DNA of 64,000 nucleotides from Dysgonomonas sp. UBA7710 (lineage in GTDB: Bacteria; Bacteroidota; Bacteroidia; Bacteroidales; Dysgonomonadaceae): NCBI RefSeq assembly GCF_002482385.1, contig NZ_DLFW01000002.1, positions 186,001 through 250,000 of the forward strand. The letters are read 5' to 3'. The notes beneath the pieces were generated by a model. It made no database searches and was not told where the DNA came from. It was given only the letters and a program-made list of their open reading frames with translations. The position numbers and the translations under genes are program-made. Shown piece by piece: positions 43,333 through 52,866 of the stretch. Every line of letters begins with the position of its first letter. Position 1 is the stretch's first letter.

Positions 43333-44604
43333 ATGAACATTTTATTGTTAGGGAGCGGAGGACGCGAAAATGCACTTGCATGGAAGATAGTACAAAGTAC
43401 AAAAGTCGACAATCTGTATGTAGCACCCGGTAATGCGGGCACACATCTGATTGCAAAAAATGTAGATATGTCTATTACCGATTTCCCGGCAATAAAGCAG
43501 TTCGTGTTGGATAATAATATAGATATGGTTGTGGTAGGACCGGAAGAACCTTTGGTGCGCGGGATCTATGATTACTTTGTAAGCGATGCCGGGATCAGGC
43601 ACATCCCTGTAATCGGCCCTTCGGAAGAAGGCGCTAAACTCGAAGGTAGTAAGGATTTCGGAAAGCAGTTTATGATGCGCCACAATATCCCTACCGCCCG
43701 CTACTGGAGTTTTACATTGGAGCAGCTCGATGAAGCTTATTCTTTTCTGGAAGAACTGGAAGCTCCTTATGTACTGAAAGCTGACGGGCTGGCCGCCGGC
43801 AAAGGTGTTCTTATTCTCAATGATCTGGGTGAAGCTAAGAAGGAACTGAAAGAAATGCTTGGAGGTATGTTCGGTGAGGCCAGTAAAACGGTTGTTATCG
43901 AAGAATTCCTGTCGGGTATAGAATGTTCGGTATTTGTTCTTACAGATGGAGATTCATACAAGATACTCCCTGTGGCTAAAGATTACAAACGTATTGGAGA
44001 AGGAGATACCGGATTGAATACAGGTGGTATGGGTGCAGTTTCTCCTGTTTCTTTTGCCGACGACGTTTTTATGAAGAAGGTTGAAGAGCGTATTGTCATC
44101 CCTACGGTTGAGGGATTGAAGAAGGATAATATCGTTTACAAAGGGTTCATATTTCTCGGACTAATAGAAGTAAAAGGCGAACCGGTGGTCATTGAATACA
44201 ATGTGCGTATGGGAGATCCTGAGACGGAAGCCGTGATGTTACGCATCAAATCGGATTTTGTATCATTGCTGGAAGGCGTGGCTACAAACACACTCGGAGA
44301 AAAGACACTGGAGATAGACAGTCGTTATGCTGTCACAGTTATGCTTGTTTCGGGCGGATATCCCGGAGATTATGAGAAGAACAAAGAAATGACAGGGTTA
44401 GAATCTGTTTCGGATAGTATCCTCTTTCATGCAGGGACAAAATCAGCAGGTGATAAAGTACTGACCAGTGGCGGACGGGTTATTGCCGTCAGTTCATATG
44501 GGGATACGAAAGATGAGGCACTGGCTAAATCATACAACAATGCTGAGAAAGTAGCTTTCGACAAAAAATATTATAGAAAAGATATAGGTTTTGACTTAAA
44601 ATAA
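43333..44604 (+). CDS. purD: Phosphoribosylamine-glycine ligase PurD
   Basis: GAR synthetase, second step of purine synthesis. Start 43333 gives MNILLLGSGGRENALAWK; the promoter position excludes the TTG at 43291. The ATP-grasp domain is clear: VLKADGLAAGKGVLI near 142, EEFLSGIECSVFVLTDG near 194, GLNTGGMGAVSP near 227, and EYNVRMGDPETEAVM near 286. Most PurD proteins read GGREHAL in the first loop, so the Asn in GGRENAL is a small departure. The next gene starts directly after the stop codon. Confidence 0.95.
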   Translation: MNILLLGSGGRENALAWKIVQSTKVDNLYVAPGNAGTHLIAKNVDMSITDFPAIKQFVLDNNIDMVVVGPEEPLVRGIYDYFVSDAGIRHIPVIGPSEEGAKLEGSKDFGKQFMMRHNIPTARYWSFTLEQLDEAYSFLEELEAPYVLKADGLAAGKGVLILNDLGEAKKELKEMLGGMFGEASKTVVIEEFLSGIECSVFVLTDGDSYKILPVAKDYKRIGEGDTGLNTGGMGAVSPVSFADDVFMKKVEERIVIPTVEGLKKDNIVYKGFIFLGLIEVKGEPVVIEYNVRMGDPETEAVMLRIKSDFVSLLEGVATNTLGEKTLEIDSRYAVTVMLVSGGYPGDYEKNKEMTGLESVSDSILFHAGTKSAGDKVLTSGGRVIAVSSYGDTKDEALAKSYNNAEKVAFDKKYYRKDIGFDLK

Positions 44605-45612
44605 ATGGCGACAGTACCCAAATCATATAAAAGGAATGTTGCAGAGGGGAATGGAATGCTTATTTTTTCCATCGTATTTGCTATTATCATCCGCCTTGTC
44701 TATTTTCTATATTTTGATTTTGTCCATAGCGGGTCGGCAAACGGTTATCTGTGGAAGCCTTTATCAACGATATTTACTAATCATCTGGTTTCTTTTATAT
44801 GCAGCAGCCTGTTTATTGCAGGTATGGCTATTTTGGCGGCAAATATAAATACAACATATGTATTTATCCGTAGAAAAACCGTATTGCTGCCGGCTGTTGT
44901 TATCTTATTATTCAGTTGCCATCCCCGGTTTATGCTGATGTCTGCCGAATGTATAAGTACGATGCTTTTTCTTGTTATAATATATATACTATTTGGGGCT
45001 TATAACAGTACGAGTAAACAAATATACGCATTCAGGGTAAGTTTTATACTGGCTCTGGGCAGCCTGTTTACGCCTGCACTACTGGTATGCCTGCCTGTCC
45101 TGTGGGTTGTTCTGGGGATAATGCGCTGCTTTAATTTCAAATCACTGTTAGCGTCTTTTCTTGGTATATTTATATTATACTTTCCGGCATTTTCCTATTA
45201 TTTCCTGACCGATAGTCTGGATACATTCCTGATACCTTTCGTATCTGTGAATATGCAGCAACTGGCAGATTTCTCATTCTATCAATTAAATGTAGGAAAC
45301 TGGATTATTCTTGGCTTTTCTATCATATTATTAGCCGTGATCGTGAGCGATAACTATATCAATCGCCATAAGGATAAGATAAGAATACGGGCTTATCTGA
45401 GGCTGCTCACTTATACAGCCGTGATTTGCATATTGGCCTATCTCTTTCTGAATATTGATTTTATTGTATATTTATTTATAGCTTTAGTTGCCGGAGCCTT
45501 TTTGCTATCACATTTTTTCGCTTTGGCCGAGAAAAGAGGAAGTGTTATTCTCTTTTATGTTTCGATGTTTTTTTATATTCTTGTGTGTTTTTTACCTTTT
45601 TTATCCTTATAA
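44605..45612 (+). CDS. Multi-pass membrane protein, DUF6427-like
   Basis: 335-residue protein with about nine membrane segments, starting at the base after the purD stop. The N-terminus (KRNVAEGNGMLIFSIVFAIIIRL) precedes the first segment. Stretches such as SFIFALGSLFTPA-like SFILALGSLFTPALLV and SYYFLTDSLDTFLIPF recall a Bacteroidota family (DUF6427) that is often next to purD. No known function. Coupled to purD by position. Confidence 0.6.
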   Translation: MATVPKSYKRNVAEGNGMLIFSIVFAIIIRLVYFLYFDFVHSGSANGYLWKPLSTIFTNHLVSFICSSLFIAGMAILAANINTTYVFIRRKTVLLPAVVILLFSCHPRFMLMSAECISTMLFLVIIYILFGAYNSTSKQIYAFRVSFILALGSLFTPALLVCLPVLWVVLGIMRCFNFKSLLASFLGIFILYFPAFSYYFLTDSLDTFLIPFVSVNMQQLADFSFYQLNVGNWIILGFSIILLAVIVSDNYINRHKDKIRIRAYLRLLTYTAVICILAYLFLNIDFIVYLFIALVAGAFLLSHFFALAEKRGSVILFYVSMFFYILVCFLPFLSL

Positions 45613-45683
45613 ATAAAACATTTGTAATCTTTTACACGTTTCTATTTAGTGAATTGGATTCGCAAATTTAAACATAAACTAAT

Positions 45684-45691
45684 AAAGGAGG
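45684..45691 (+). promoter_or_regulatory. Strong Shine-Dalgarno site before the DUF4251 gene
   Basis: AAAGGAGG, 9 bases before the ATG at 45701. Unusual in this window, where most starts have AT-rich leaders with no SD sequence. Confidence 0.6.
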
Positions 45692-45700
45692 AATTTCAGC

Positions 45701-46171
45701 ATGAAAACACTCATAACAACTGCACTCATTGCATTATTCATGATTAGTTGTAGATCGGGAGAAAGCCTGTCTAAACAAGAAACTATATCACAGATTACGG
45801 ATAAAGTAGAAAGTCAGAATTATAAATTTGTTCCTACTACAGCTCTGCCTACATCCGGCAAATCGATAAATCTTAATTACTCATATTCGTTAAGTGTTTC
45901 CAAAGATACGGTAGATTCATTTTTGCCTTATTTTGGCCGGGCATATGTGGCTCCGATGTCGACGGATGAAGGAGGTATAAAGTTTGTCTGTACAGATTTT
46001 GAATATAAGCTGACCGAAGGAAAAAAAGATACGTGGGAGGTCGTGATAAAACCGCGGGATAATGCGAAAAGATATACGCTCACATTACAAATCGGGAATA
46101 CCGGATATGCCACTCTGACTGTGCAGGATACGAATCGGCAGAGCATAAGTTTTTATGGAAAGATAGAATAA
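45701..46171 (+). CDS. DUF4251 family lipoprotein
   Basis: 156 residues with lipoprotein signal (MKTLITTALIALFMISC, Cys at 17). The mature part follows the DUF4251 pattern: YKFVPTTALPTSGKSINLNY near 41, VDSFLPYFGRAYVAPMSTDEG-type stretch near 72, and FEYKL...YTLTLQIGNTGYATLTV near the end. Function unknown; periplasmic or outer-membrane. Preceded by an unusually strong SD sequence. Lies between the purD unit and the lipid A genes. Confidence 0.8.
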   Translation: MKTLITTALIALFMISCRSGESLSKQETISQITDKVESQNYKFVPTTALPTSGKSINLNYSYSLSVSKDTVDSFLPYFGRAYVAPMSTDEGGIKFVCTDFEYKLTEGKKDTWEVVIKPRDNAKRYTLTLQIGNTGYATLTVQDTNRQSISFYGKIE

Positions 46172-46220
46172 ATATATAATATTTCACCTTCACCAACTGT
46201 TTTTTTAAGTATAAAAGTCA

Positions 46221-46228
46221 TATATTTG
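46221..46228 (+). promoter_or_regulatory. -7 box upstream of lpxD
   Basis: TATATTTG, full match to TAnnTTTG, 61 bases before the lpxD ATG. No good -33 element. Likely promoter of the lpxD-lpxC/fabZ-lpxA unit. Confidence 0.45.
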
Positions 46229-46289
46229 GAAAATTATTATTTATTTCGCATCTCTTAAAGGGACGCCAAATACTTTTGAATATTTATTT

Positions 46290-47336
46290 ATGCAAATATC
46301 CTTCACTGCAGAGCAAATTGCTACAGTATTAAATGGTACAATTGAAGGTGATTCTTCAGTTGTGGTGAATAATTTTTCCAGAATAGAAGACGGTAAACCG
46401 GGAACGCTGACTTTTCTAGCGAATCCCAAATATACGCACTATATATATAGTACAGATGCCAGCATTGTCTTGGTAAATAATGACTTTGTAGCCGATCAGC
46501 CTGTTAAGGCGACTCTTATCCGTTGTTTTAATGCATATGCGGCGTTGGCAATCCTGTTAGATATGGTAGAAAAAACGAAACCTCAGAAAACAGGGATAGA
46601 GGGCATGTCATATATAGCTCCGGATGTTAAATACGGAGAGAATATATACGTGGGTGCATTTGCTTATATTGCAGAAAATGTAGAAATAGGAAATAACACT
46701 AAAATATATCCTCAGGTATACATTGGAGAAAATGTTACTATCGGGGACAATACTATCATATACCCCGGCGCAAAGGTGTATCCGGGATGTACCATCGGTA
46801 ATGATTGTATAATTCATGCAGGAGCTGTAATCGGTAGCGATGGCTTTGGTTTTGCCCCTGAAGATGGAATCTATAAGAAGATCCCGCAGATGGGTATTGT
46901 AATCATCGAAGATGATGTTGAGATAGGGGCAAATACAACTATCGACCGTGCCGTTATGGATGCTACTGTAATACACAGAGGCGTTAAGCTGGATAACCTT
47001 ATCCAGATAGCCCACAATGTGGAAATAGGCGAAAATACGGTAATGGCTGCCCAGGTCGGTGTATCCGGCTCTACAAAAATAGGGAAGCATTGTGTCTTTG
47101 GAGGACAAGTAGGACTCGGAGGACATATTACTATCGGAGATAATTCCAGTGTGGGTGCCCAATCCGGAATTATAAGCAATATTGAAGCGGATTCAAAAAT
47201 CTTAGGATCTCCGGCCATACCTGTCAAGAATTTCTTTAAATCGAGTGTGGTATTTCCTAAGTTGCCCGATATGTATCGTCAATTGGCCCAGCTACAGAAG
47301 GAAGTAGAAGAATTGAAATCTAACCAAAACAAATAA
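46290..47336 (+). CDS. lpxD: UDP-3-O-acylglucosamine N-acyltransferase LpxD
   Basis: Third step of lipid A synthesis: transfers an (R)-3-hydroxyacyl chain from ACP to the glucosamine amine. 348 residues. An N-terminal uridine-binding domain (LTFLANPKYTHYIYST near 41), then a left-handed beta-helix of hexapeptide repeats from about 108 to 300, with IGSDGFGFAPEDG near 185 and the catalytic His in LIQIAHNVEIG near 239. The C-terminal helix (LPDMYRQLAQLQKEVEEL) forms the trimer. lpxC/fabZ follows after 20 bases. Confidence 0.95.
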   Translation: MQISFTAEQIATVLNGTIEGDSSVVVNNFSRIEDGKPGTLTFLANPKYTHYIYSTDASIVLVNNDFVADQPVKATLIRCFNAYAALAILLDMVEKTKPQKTGIEGMSYIAPDVKYGENIYVGAFAYIAENVEIGNNTKIYPQVYIGENVTIGDNTIIYPGAKVYPGCTIGNDCIIHAGAVIGSDGFGFAPEDGIYKKIPQMGIVIIEDDVEIGANTTIDRAVMDATVIHRGVKLDNLIQIAHNVEIGENTVMAAQVGVSGSTKIGKHCVFGGQVGLGGHITIGDNSSVGAQSGIISNIEADSKILGSPAIPVKNFFKSSVVFPKLPDMYRQLAQLQKEVEELKSNQNK

Positions 47337-47356
47337 GAACCATTTATTAATTAATA

Positions 47357-48742
47357 ATGAGCAAGCAACATACGCTGAAAGGCAGTTTCACTTTACAGGG
47401 AAAAGGTTTACATACAGGACTACCAATTACGATAACATTTAATCCGGCTCCTGAGAACCACGGATACAAAATTAAAAGAGTAGATCTGGAAAATCAGCCT
47501 GTAATAGACGCTCTGGCCGAAAATGTTGGTAATACTCAACGTGGAACAGTACTCGTAAAAGACGGGGTGCAGATAAGCACTATAGAGCATGCTATGGCTG
47601 CTTTGTACGCTTTGAGAATAGATAATTGTCTTATTGAAGTAAATGCTCCTGAATTTCCGATTCTGGATGGAAGCTCCATACAATATGTTCAGGCAATATA
47701 TGGCGTAGGGACAGTAGAGCAAACTGAAGAAAGAGATTATTTTGTTGTTCGTCAGAAAATGGAAGTAGTAGACGAGGAAACAGGCTCGAAGTTGACTTTG
47801 TTGCCGGACGACCGTTTCTGTATAAACTCATTTATAGAATTCGAATCGAAATATATACCGAATCAATCCGCGTCTCTTGACAATCTGGAAGATTTTACGA
47901 AAGAGATCGCGAGCGCCCGCACTTTTGTGTTCGTCCGTGAAGTACAGAAACTTCGCGATGCCGGACTGATAAAGGGTGGCGACTTAGATAATGCGATAGT
48001 AATTTATGAACGTCAGATATCTCAACAGGATCTGGATAGCCTTGCCGATTTACTGGGTGTGCCACATAAGAACGCTTCGGAACTTGGTTATCTCAACAAC
48101 AAGCAAATCCAGTATCCTAATGAACCGGCCAGACATAAACTCCTCGATATCATTGGGGATATGGCTCTGATAGGCAGGCCTATAAAAGGACGGATAATAG
48201 CAACCCGTCCGGGGCATAAAATAAATAACAAATTGGCACGTTTAGTTCGTAAACAAATTAAGCTGAACGAAGTGCAACCACCTGTATACGAGCCAAACAA
48301 AGAGCCGGTATTTGATATAAACAGAATAAAAGAGCTTTTGCCTCACCGTTATCCTTTTTTAATGGTGGATAAAGTGATAGAAATAGGCCAGAAATATATT
48401 GTCGGCATTAAGAATCTTAGTGTGAACGAGCAGTTTTTTCAAGGTCACTTTCCTCAGGAACCTGTTATGCCGGGAGTACTTCAGATAGAAGCTATGGCAC
48501 AGATAGGAGGATTGCTGGTGCTTTCGCAGGTTGATGAACCGGAAAGATATTCTACCTATTTCCTGAAAATAGATAATGTTAAATTCAGGAGTAAAGCTGT
48601 ACCCGGTGATACGCTTATTTTCAGGCTCAATATGATGTCTGAAATCCGCAGAGGTATAGCGAATATGAAAGGATATGCTTTTATCGGCGATAAGCTTGTG
48701 TCGGAAGCAGAGTTTACAGCTCAAATTGTAAAAAACAAATAA
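47357..48742 (+). CDS. lpxC: Bifunctional LpxC-FabZ (UDP-3-O-acyl-GlcNAc deacetylase / 3-hydroxyacyl-ACP dehydratase)
   Basis: Fusion found in Bacteroidota. Residues 1 to ~305 are LpxC: GLHTGLPITITFNPA near 17, TIEHAMAALYALRIDN near 75 (first Zn His), APEFPILDGSS near 96, and the Zn site HKLLDIIGDMALIGR near 259. Residues ~315-461 are FabZ: LLPHRYPFLMVDKVIE near 326, and the catalytic His/Glu pair in GHFPQEPVMPGVLQIEAMAQ near 368. The fusion couples the committed step of lipid A with hydroxyacyl supply. 461 residues is the standard length. Confidence 0.95.
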   Translation: MSKQHTLKGSFTLQGKGLHTGLPITITFNPAPENHGYKIKRVDLENQPVIDALAENVGNTQRGTVLVKDGVQISTIEHAMAALYALRIDNCLIEVNAPEFPILDGSSIQYVQAIYGVGTVEQTEERDYFVVRQKMEVVDEETGSKLTLLPDDRFCINSFIEFESKYIPNQSASLDNLEDFTKEIASARTFVFVREVQKLRDAGLIKGGDLDNAIVIYERQISQQDLDSLADLLGVPHKNASELGYLNNKQIQYPNEPARHKLLDIIGDMALIGRPIKGRIIATRPGHKINNKLARLVRKQIKLNEVQPPVYEPNKEPVFDINRIKELLPHRYPFLMVDKVIEIGQKYIVGIKNLSVNEQFFQGHFPQEPVMPGVLQIEAMAQIGGLLVLSQVDEPERYSTYFLKIDNVKFRSKAVPGDTLIFRLNMMSEIRRGIANMKGYAFIGDKLVSEAEFTAQIVKNK

Positions 48743-48845
48743 GTAAAATAAAGTATTTAATGCACCATTATTCGAATGTAATCGACTATAGCTGCTGTAG
48801 ATACAAAAGTAATAAAATAGGTCTAAGACCCTAATTTAGTATATC

Positions 48846-49631
48846 ATGTCAAATATATCTCATCAGGCATATGTACATCCTGAGGCAATATTAGGAGAGA
48901 ATGTAGTAGTAGAGCCATTCGCTTTTGTTGATAAAAATGTAGAAATAGGAGATGGCACGTTAGTCATGTCCGGCGCTAATATACGCTATGGAGCCCGTGT
49001 AGGGAAAAGTTGTCGCATATTTCCGGGAGCTGTGATAGGAGGCCTTCCTCAAGACCTCAAATTCAGAGGAGAGGACAGCCTGGCTATTGTAGGGGATAAT
49101 ACTACCATTAGAGAGTGTGTTACCGTAAACCGTGGAACAGCATCGAAGGGATATACTAAAGTTGGCAGCAATTGTTTATTAATGGCATATAGCCATATTG
49201 CGCACGACTGCGTGATAAACGATTATGCAATAGTTGGAAATGCAACGCAACTGGCCGGAGAGGTGGAGGTCGATCATCATGCCATCCTGAGCGGCGGTAC
49301 CCTGGTGCATCAGTTTACACGTATCGGAGCCCATGTAATGATACAGGGAGGTACACGTTTAGGAAAGGATATTCCTCCATATATTATTGCGGGACGTGAG
49401 CCTGTTTGTTATTCCGGTGTAAATCTGGTCGGATTAAGAAGAAATGGATACTCCAATGAGAAAATAAACGAAATACAAGAGATATACCGTATGATCTATC
49501 AGTCGGGTTTCAACTTCTCTGATGCCATAAGCAAAATAGAGAAAGAATTTGAAGAAACTCCCGAAATGAGATTAATCGTCGATTTTGTGAAAAACTCACC
49601 TCGCGGAATCGTTAGAGGGTACATGGGATAA
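48846..49631 (+). CDS. lpxA: Acyl-ACP-UDP-GlcNAc O-acyltransferase LpxA
   Basis: First acyl transfer of lipid A synthesis. 261 residues. Beta-helix repeats from the N-terminus (QAYVHPEAILGENVVVEPFA), GGLPQDLKFRGEDS near 60-73, the catalytic-His region LLMAYSHIAHDCVIND near 113, and GLRRNGYSNEKINEIQEIYR near 197 in the helical C-terminus. Separated from lpxC/fabZ by 103 bases that contain no recognised element. Confidence 0.95.
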   Translation: MSNISHQAYVHPEAILGENVVVEPFAFVDKNVEIGDGTLVMSGANIRYGARVGKSCRIFPGAVIGGLPQDLKFRGEDSLAIVGDNTTIRECVTVNRGTASKGYTKVGSNCLLMAYSHIAHDCVINDYAIVGNATQLAGEVEVDHHAILSGGTLVHQFTRIGAHVMIQGGTRLGKDIPPYIIAGREPVCYSGVNLVGLRRNGYSNEKINEIQEIYRMIYQSGFNFSDAISKIEKEFEETPEMRLIVDFVKNSPRGIVRGYMG

Positions 49632-49699
49632 CTAATCCCTTTTTGATTATAAAAGGCTTTGTGGATAAAGTCTTGTAAGTAATCGAATCTGCGTGACAT

Positions 49700-50476
49700 A
49701 TGAAAAATAGCATACAAAAAATAATCTTTCGCTACCTGAGTATTGAAAACTACTTACGGCTGTTACAAAGATTATTTTTTTTGATGTACAGATGGGGATT
49801 ACTAAAGAATAAGAAGGAATACGGATACCATTATTATATAAGAAATCTTATTCACGAAGGAGATGTGGTAATAGACATCGGGGCTAATCTTGGCTATTAC
49901 TCTATATTGATATCTTCGTGGGTAGGAAAGTCCGGGATGGTATATTCGGTGGAGCCTATTGCTTTGTACAATAAGATATTTAATGAAAAAGCCCGCAAAA
50001 GAAAGAATATTGTATTGTATCCCTATGCATTAGGAAAAGAAGAAAAAGATGTAACACTGGTATGTTCTCCGAATGTCGGATATTTAAGGACGGGCTTACC
50101 ACATGTATATGATTCCCGGAAAGACGGGGATATCCAGGCTCAGGAATTTACATTTGACGCTAAAATGAAAGTTCCGTCAAAGTTGTTTTCATCCATAGAA
50201 AGACTTGACTATATAAAATGTGATATCGAAGGATTTGAATATATTGTCTTATCCGATATGGAAAATATCATAGATGAGTTTAAGCCTATTGTTCAGGTAG
50301 AGGTATGGGGCGAAAATGAAGAGCCTATAAAAAACTTATTTAAGAGGCTGGGCTATATCCCTCATAAATTATATAACGGAAACCTGACCTTTGATGAAGA
50401 GGCTCTGAAAAAATTACCCGGTGATTTTCTGTTTATACACACAGATAGTAAAAACTTATCCGGGTTATACTCCTGA
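49700..50476 (+). CDS. FkbM-family SAM-dependent methyltransferase
   Basis: 258 residues. SAM motif I VVIDIGANLGYYSILISSWVG (parts of 56-76), VEPIALYNKIF near 87, and YIKCDIEGFEYIVLSDMEN near 173 with the family (D/E)xEGxE. Likely O-methylates a sugar hydroxyl. It follows lpxA after 68 bases and might act on lipid A/LPS or another glycan; a link to the lipid A pathway is only positional. Confidence 0.82.
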   Translation: MKNSIQKIIFRYLSIENYLRLLQRLFFLMYRWGLLKNKKEYGYHYYIRNLIHEGDVVIDIGANLGYYSILISSWVGKSGMVYSVEPIALYNKIFNEKARKRKNIVLYPYALGKEEKDVTLVCSPNVGYLRTGLPHVYDSRKDGDIQAQEFTFDAKMKVPSKLFSSIERLDYIKCDIEGFEYIVLSDMENIIDEFKPIVQVEVWGENEEPIKNLFKRLGYIPHKLYNGNLTFDEEALKKLPGDFLFIHTDSKNLSGLYS

Positions 50477-50536
50477 ATATAGCAGGTAAATGATATCCTG
50501 TTTTATTGGAAAAGCCATTTCTCTTTTAAGGCTCTT

Positions 50537-50570
50537 TTTGATTGTATGTTATTAAAAAGTAGTACCTTTG
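50537..50570 (+). promoter_or_regulatory. Promoter of typA
   Basis: TTTG at 50537-50540, 22-base spacer, and TACCTTTG at 50563-50570, a close fit to the Bacteroidota TTTG/TAnnTTTG promoter. Predicted start of transcription near 50577, 12 bases before the ATG at 50589. Confidence 0.7.
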
Positions 50571-50588
50571 CACCCTCAAATCATATAT

Positions 50589-52394
50589 ATGCAAAATATT
50601 AGAAATATTGCGATTATCGCGCACGTAGACCACGGTAAGACTACCCTTGTAGATAAGATGCTGCTTGCCGGACAACTTTTCAGAGGGAATCAATCAACAG
50701 GAGAACTTATTCTCGACAATAACGACTTGGAGCGTGAACGTGGAATCACCATCTTGTCCAAGAACGTTTCCATCAATTATAAAGGAACAAAGATCAATAT
50801 AATAGATACTCCCGGACATGCCGACTTTGGAGGTGAGGTAGAACGGGTGTTAAATATGGCTGACGGTTGTTTGCTATTAGTTGATGCGTTTGAGGGACCT
50901 ATGCCGCAAACGCGTTTTGTCTTGCAGAAAGCTATTCAGATGGGACTGAAGCCTATCGTGGTTATCAATAAAGTAGATAAGCCGAATTGCCGTCCAGACG
51001 AAGTACATGAAATGGTTTTCGACCTTATGTTCAGTCTGGATGCATCAGAGGAACAGTTAGATTTCCCAACCATATACGGTTCGGCTAAGCAAGGTTGGAT
51101 GTCTGATGATTGGCGAAAACCCACCGAAGATATTACCCCGCTTCTCGATGCCATTGTAAAGTATATTCCTGCCCCTGAAATTTTGGAAGGTACTCCACAA
51201 ATGCTGATCACATCGCTTGATTACTCCAAATATGTAGGACGTATAGCCGTAGGTCGTGTCCATCGCGGTGAATTGAAGGAGAATATGGATGTCTCTCTTT
51301 GCAAAAGGGATGGGAGTATAATTAAGACTAAGATAAAAGAAATAAATACATTTGAAGGACTGGGGCGTACTAAAGTCCCTGTAGTTCAATGTGGAGATAT
51401 ATGTGCCCTGGTAGGAATCGAAGGTTTCGAAATTGGCGATTCGATTGCTAGCATAGAAAATCCTGAACCGTTACCGACTATTGATATAGATGAGCCTACA
51501 ATGTCAATGCTTTTCACGATCAATGATTCACCTTTCTTTGGAAAGGATGGTAAGTTTGTGACATCACGCCACATACATGACCGTCTGATGAGGGAGCTTG
51601 ACCGTAATCTGGCTTTGCGCGTAGAATCTACTGCAAGTGCAGACAGCTGGCTGGTATTCGGACGTGGTATCCTTCACTTGTCTATCCTGATAGAGACAAT
51701 GCGTCGCGAGGGGTATGAGTTACAGGTAGGACAACCAAAAGTAATTATAAAAGAAATAAACGGCATAAAGCATGAGCCGGTAGAAGAATTGACTATTAAC
51801 CTGCCGGAGGAATATTCCAGTAAGATTATCGATCTGGTAACACGCCGCCGGGGTGAACTGACAATGATGGGCAGTAAAAAAGACCGTGTTTATCTTGAGT
51901 TTACCATACCGTCGAGAGGTATAATAGGATTGAATAATACAGCTCTTACGCTATCGGCAGGAGAAGCTGTTATAGCACATCGTTTTCTTGAATTCCAACC
52001 ATGGAAGGGTGATATAGAAAAACGCGCAAACGGGTCTATCATTGCCAGCGAATCGGGTAACGCTTTTGCTTACGCTATAGATAAGTTACAAGATCGGGGA
52101 CGATTCTTCGTTGAGCCTCAAACAGATATTTATATGGGGCAAATTGTCGGCGAACACAATAAGGATGGAGATTTGGTCGTGAATCTTACAAAATCCAAGA
52201 AATTAACAAATGTGCGTGCATCAGGGACAGATGATAAGGTACGATTGGCTCCAGCCATTATTTTCAGTCTGGAAGATGCTTTGGAATATATCAAGGAGGA
52301 TGAATATGTGGAAGTTACTCCTAATTCTATCCGTTTGAGAAAGATATATCTGGATGAAAACGACCGTAAGCGCGTCTCTAAAAGCAGCAACTGA
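50589..52394 (+). CDS. typA: TypA/BipA ribosome-associated translational GTPase
   Basis: 601 residues from the ATG at 50589; the TTG at 50568 overlaps the -7 promoter box and is ruled out. G1 AHVDHGKTTLVDKML, G2 region ERGITILSKN, G3 DTPGHADFGGEVERVL, G4 NKVDKPNCRP, all in the first ~145 residues. Domains II, III, V and the TypA-specific C-terminus (GEAVIAHRFLEF, AYAIDKLQDRGRFFVEP, KEDEYVEVTPNSIRLRK) follow. Helps ribosome assembly under stress. An intrinsic terminator lies 39 bases after the stop. Confidence 0.96.
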   Translation: MQNIRNIAIIAHVDHGKTTLVDKMLLAGQLFRGNQSTGELILDNNDLERERGITILSKNVSINYKGTKINIIDTPGHADFGGEVERVLNMADGCLLLVDAFEGPMPQTRFVLQKAIQMGLKPIVVINKVDKPNCRPDEVHEMVFDLMFSLDASEEQLDFPTIYGSAKQGWMSDDWRKPTEDITPLLDAIVKYIPAPEILEGTPQMLITSLDYSKYVGRIAVGRVHRGELKENMDVSLCKRDGSIIKTKIKEINTFEGLGRTKVPVVQCGDICALVGIEGFEIGDSIASIENPEPLPTIDIDEPTMSMLFTINDSPFFGKDGKFVTSRHIHDRLMRELDRNLALRVESTASADSWLVFGRGILHLSILIETMRREGYELQVGQPKVIIKEINGIKHEPVEELTINLPEEYSSKIIDLVTRRRGELTMMGSKKDRVYLEFTIPSRGIIGLNNTALTLSAGEAVIAHRFLEFQPWKGDIEKRANGSIIASESGNAFAYAIDKLQDRGRFFVEPQTDIYMGQIVGEHNKDGDLVVNLTKSKKLTNVRASGTDDKVRLAPAIIFSLEDALEYIKEDEYVEVTPNSIRLRKIYLDENDRKRVSKSSN

Positions 52395-52433
52395 GATATT
52401 CTTTTAATTCTATAAAATAGATTTATATATGAG

Positions 52434-52468
52434 TCCCTCCGCTATGGTTATAGACCGGAGGGATTTTT
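52434..52468 (+). terminator. Intrinsic terminator after typA, with an alternative overlapping hairpin
   Basis: 8-bp perfect stem (52434-52441 with 52456-52463) with an inner CTAT/ATAG helix, followed by TTTTT. An overlapping second hairpin (AGACCGGA at 52452-52459 with TCCGGTCT at 52472-52479) would exclude the first. Confidence 0.8.
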
Positions 52469-52608
52469 ATTTCCGGTCTACAAAGGCTCTGGTGCATGGA
52501 GTGTTAATTTTCTCAGAATTTTTGGGATTTTAATTTTGCTGTCTAACCAAAACATAGTAATTTAGATGTACTAATAAAATTGCCCAATTATACCTTAGAT
52601 TAAGTCTT

Positions 52609-52701
52609 ATGGATGTAATAACAGAAGAATTAATAAGAGTACTAAAGAGAAATACTTCCGAGAATAAAAATATCATAGATATATTGATGAGTTCTGTATA
52701 A
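52609..52701 (+). CDS. Candidate 30-residue micro-ORF
   Basis: Begins MDVITEELIRVLKRNTSE and ends ILMSSV. It reads like an amphipathic helix and might be the remnant of a longer gene. Its TAA stop overlaps a strong SD sequence for the next micro-ORF, which hints at coupling. No family recognised. Confidence 0.25.
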   Translation: MDVITEELIRVLKRNTSENKNIIDILMSSV

Positions 52702-52717
52702 GGAGGACCACAAAGAA

Positions 52718-52789
52718 ATGAATATTTTTATTATCACCGTGGTATTGCAGATATGCCCTAAGATATCAGAGGTTGGGAGATGTAAATAA
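52718..52789 (+). CDS. Candidate 23-residue hydrophobic micro-ORF with strong SD
   Basis: AAGGAGG at 52700-52706 lies 11 bases before the ATG, an unusually good SD for this genome. The peptide starts MNIFIITVVLQICPK and is hydrophobic at its N-terminus, like small membrane-active peptides. Could be a real small protein or chance; no homologue known to me. Confidence 0.3.
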   Translation: MNIFIITVVLQICPKISEVGRCK

Positions 52790-52866
52790 TATGCCCGCTT
52801 CTCTTATTCCAGATATCACCCATAATTAACTTAAATTACAGCCTGTTACCTATTATTTCAATAAAT

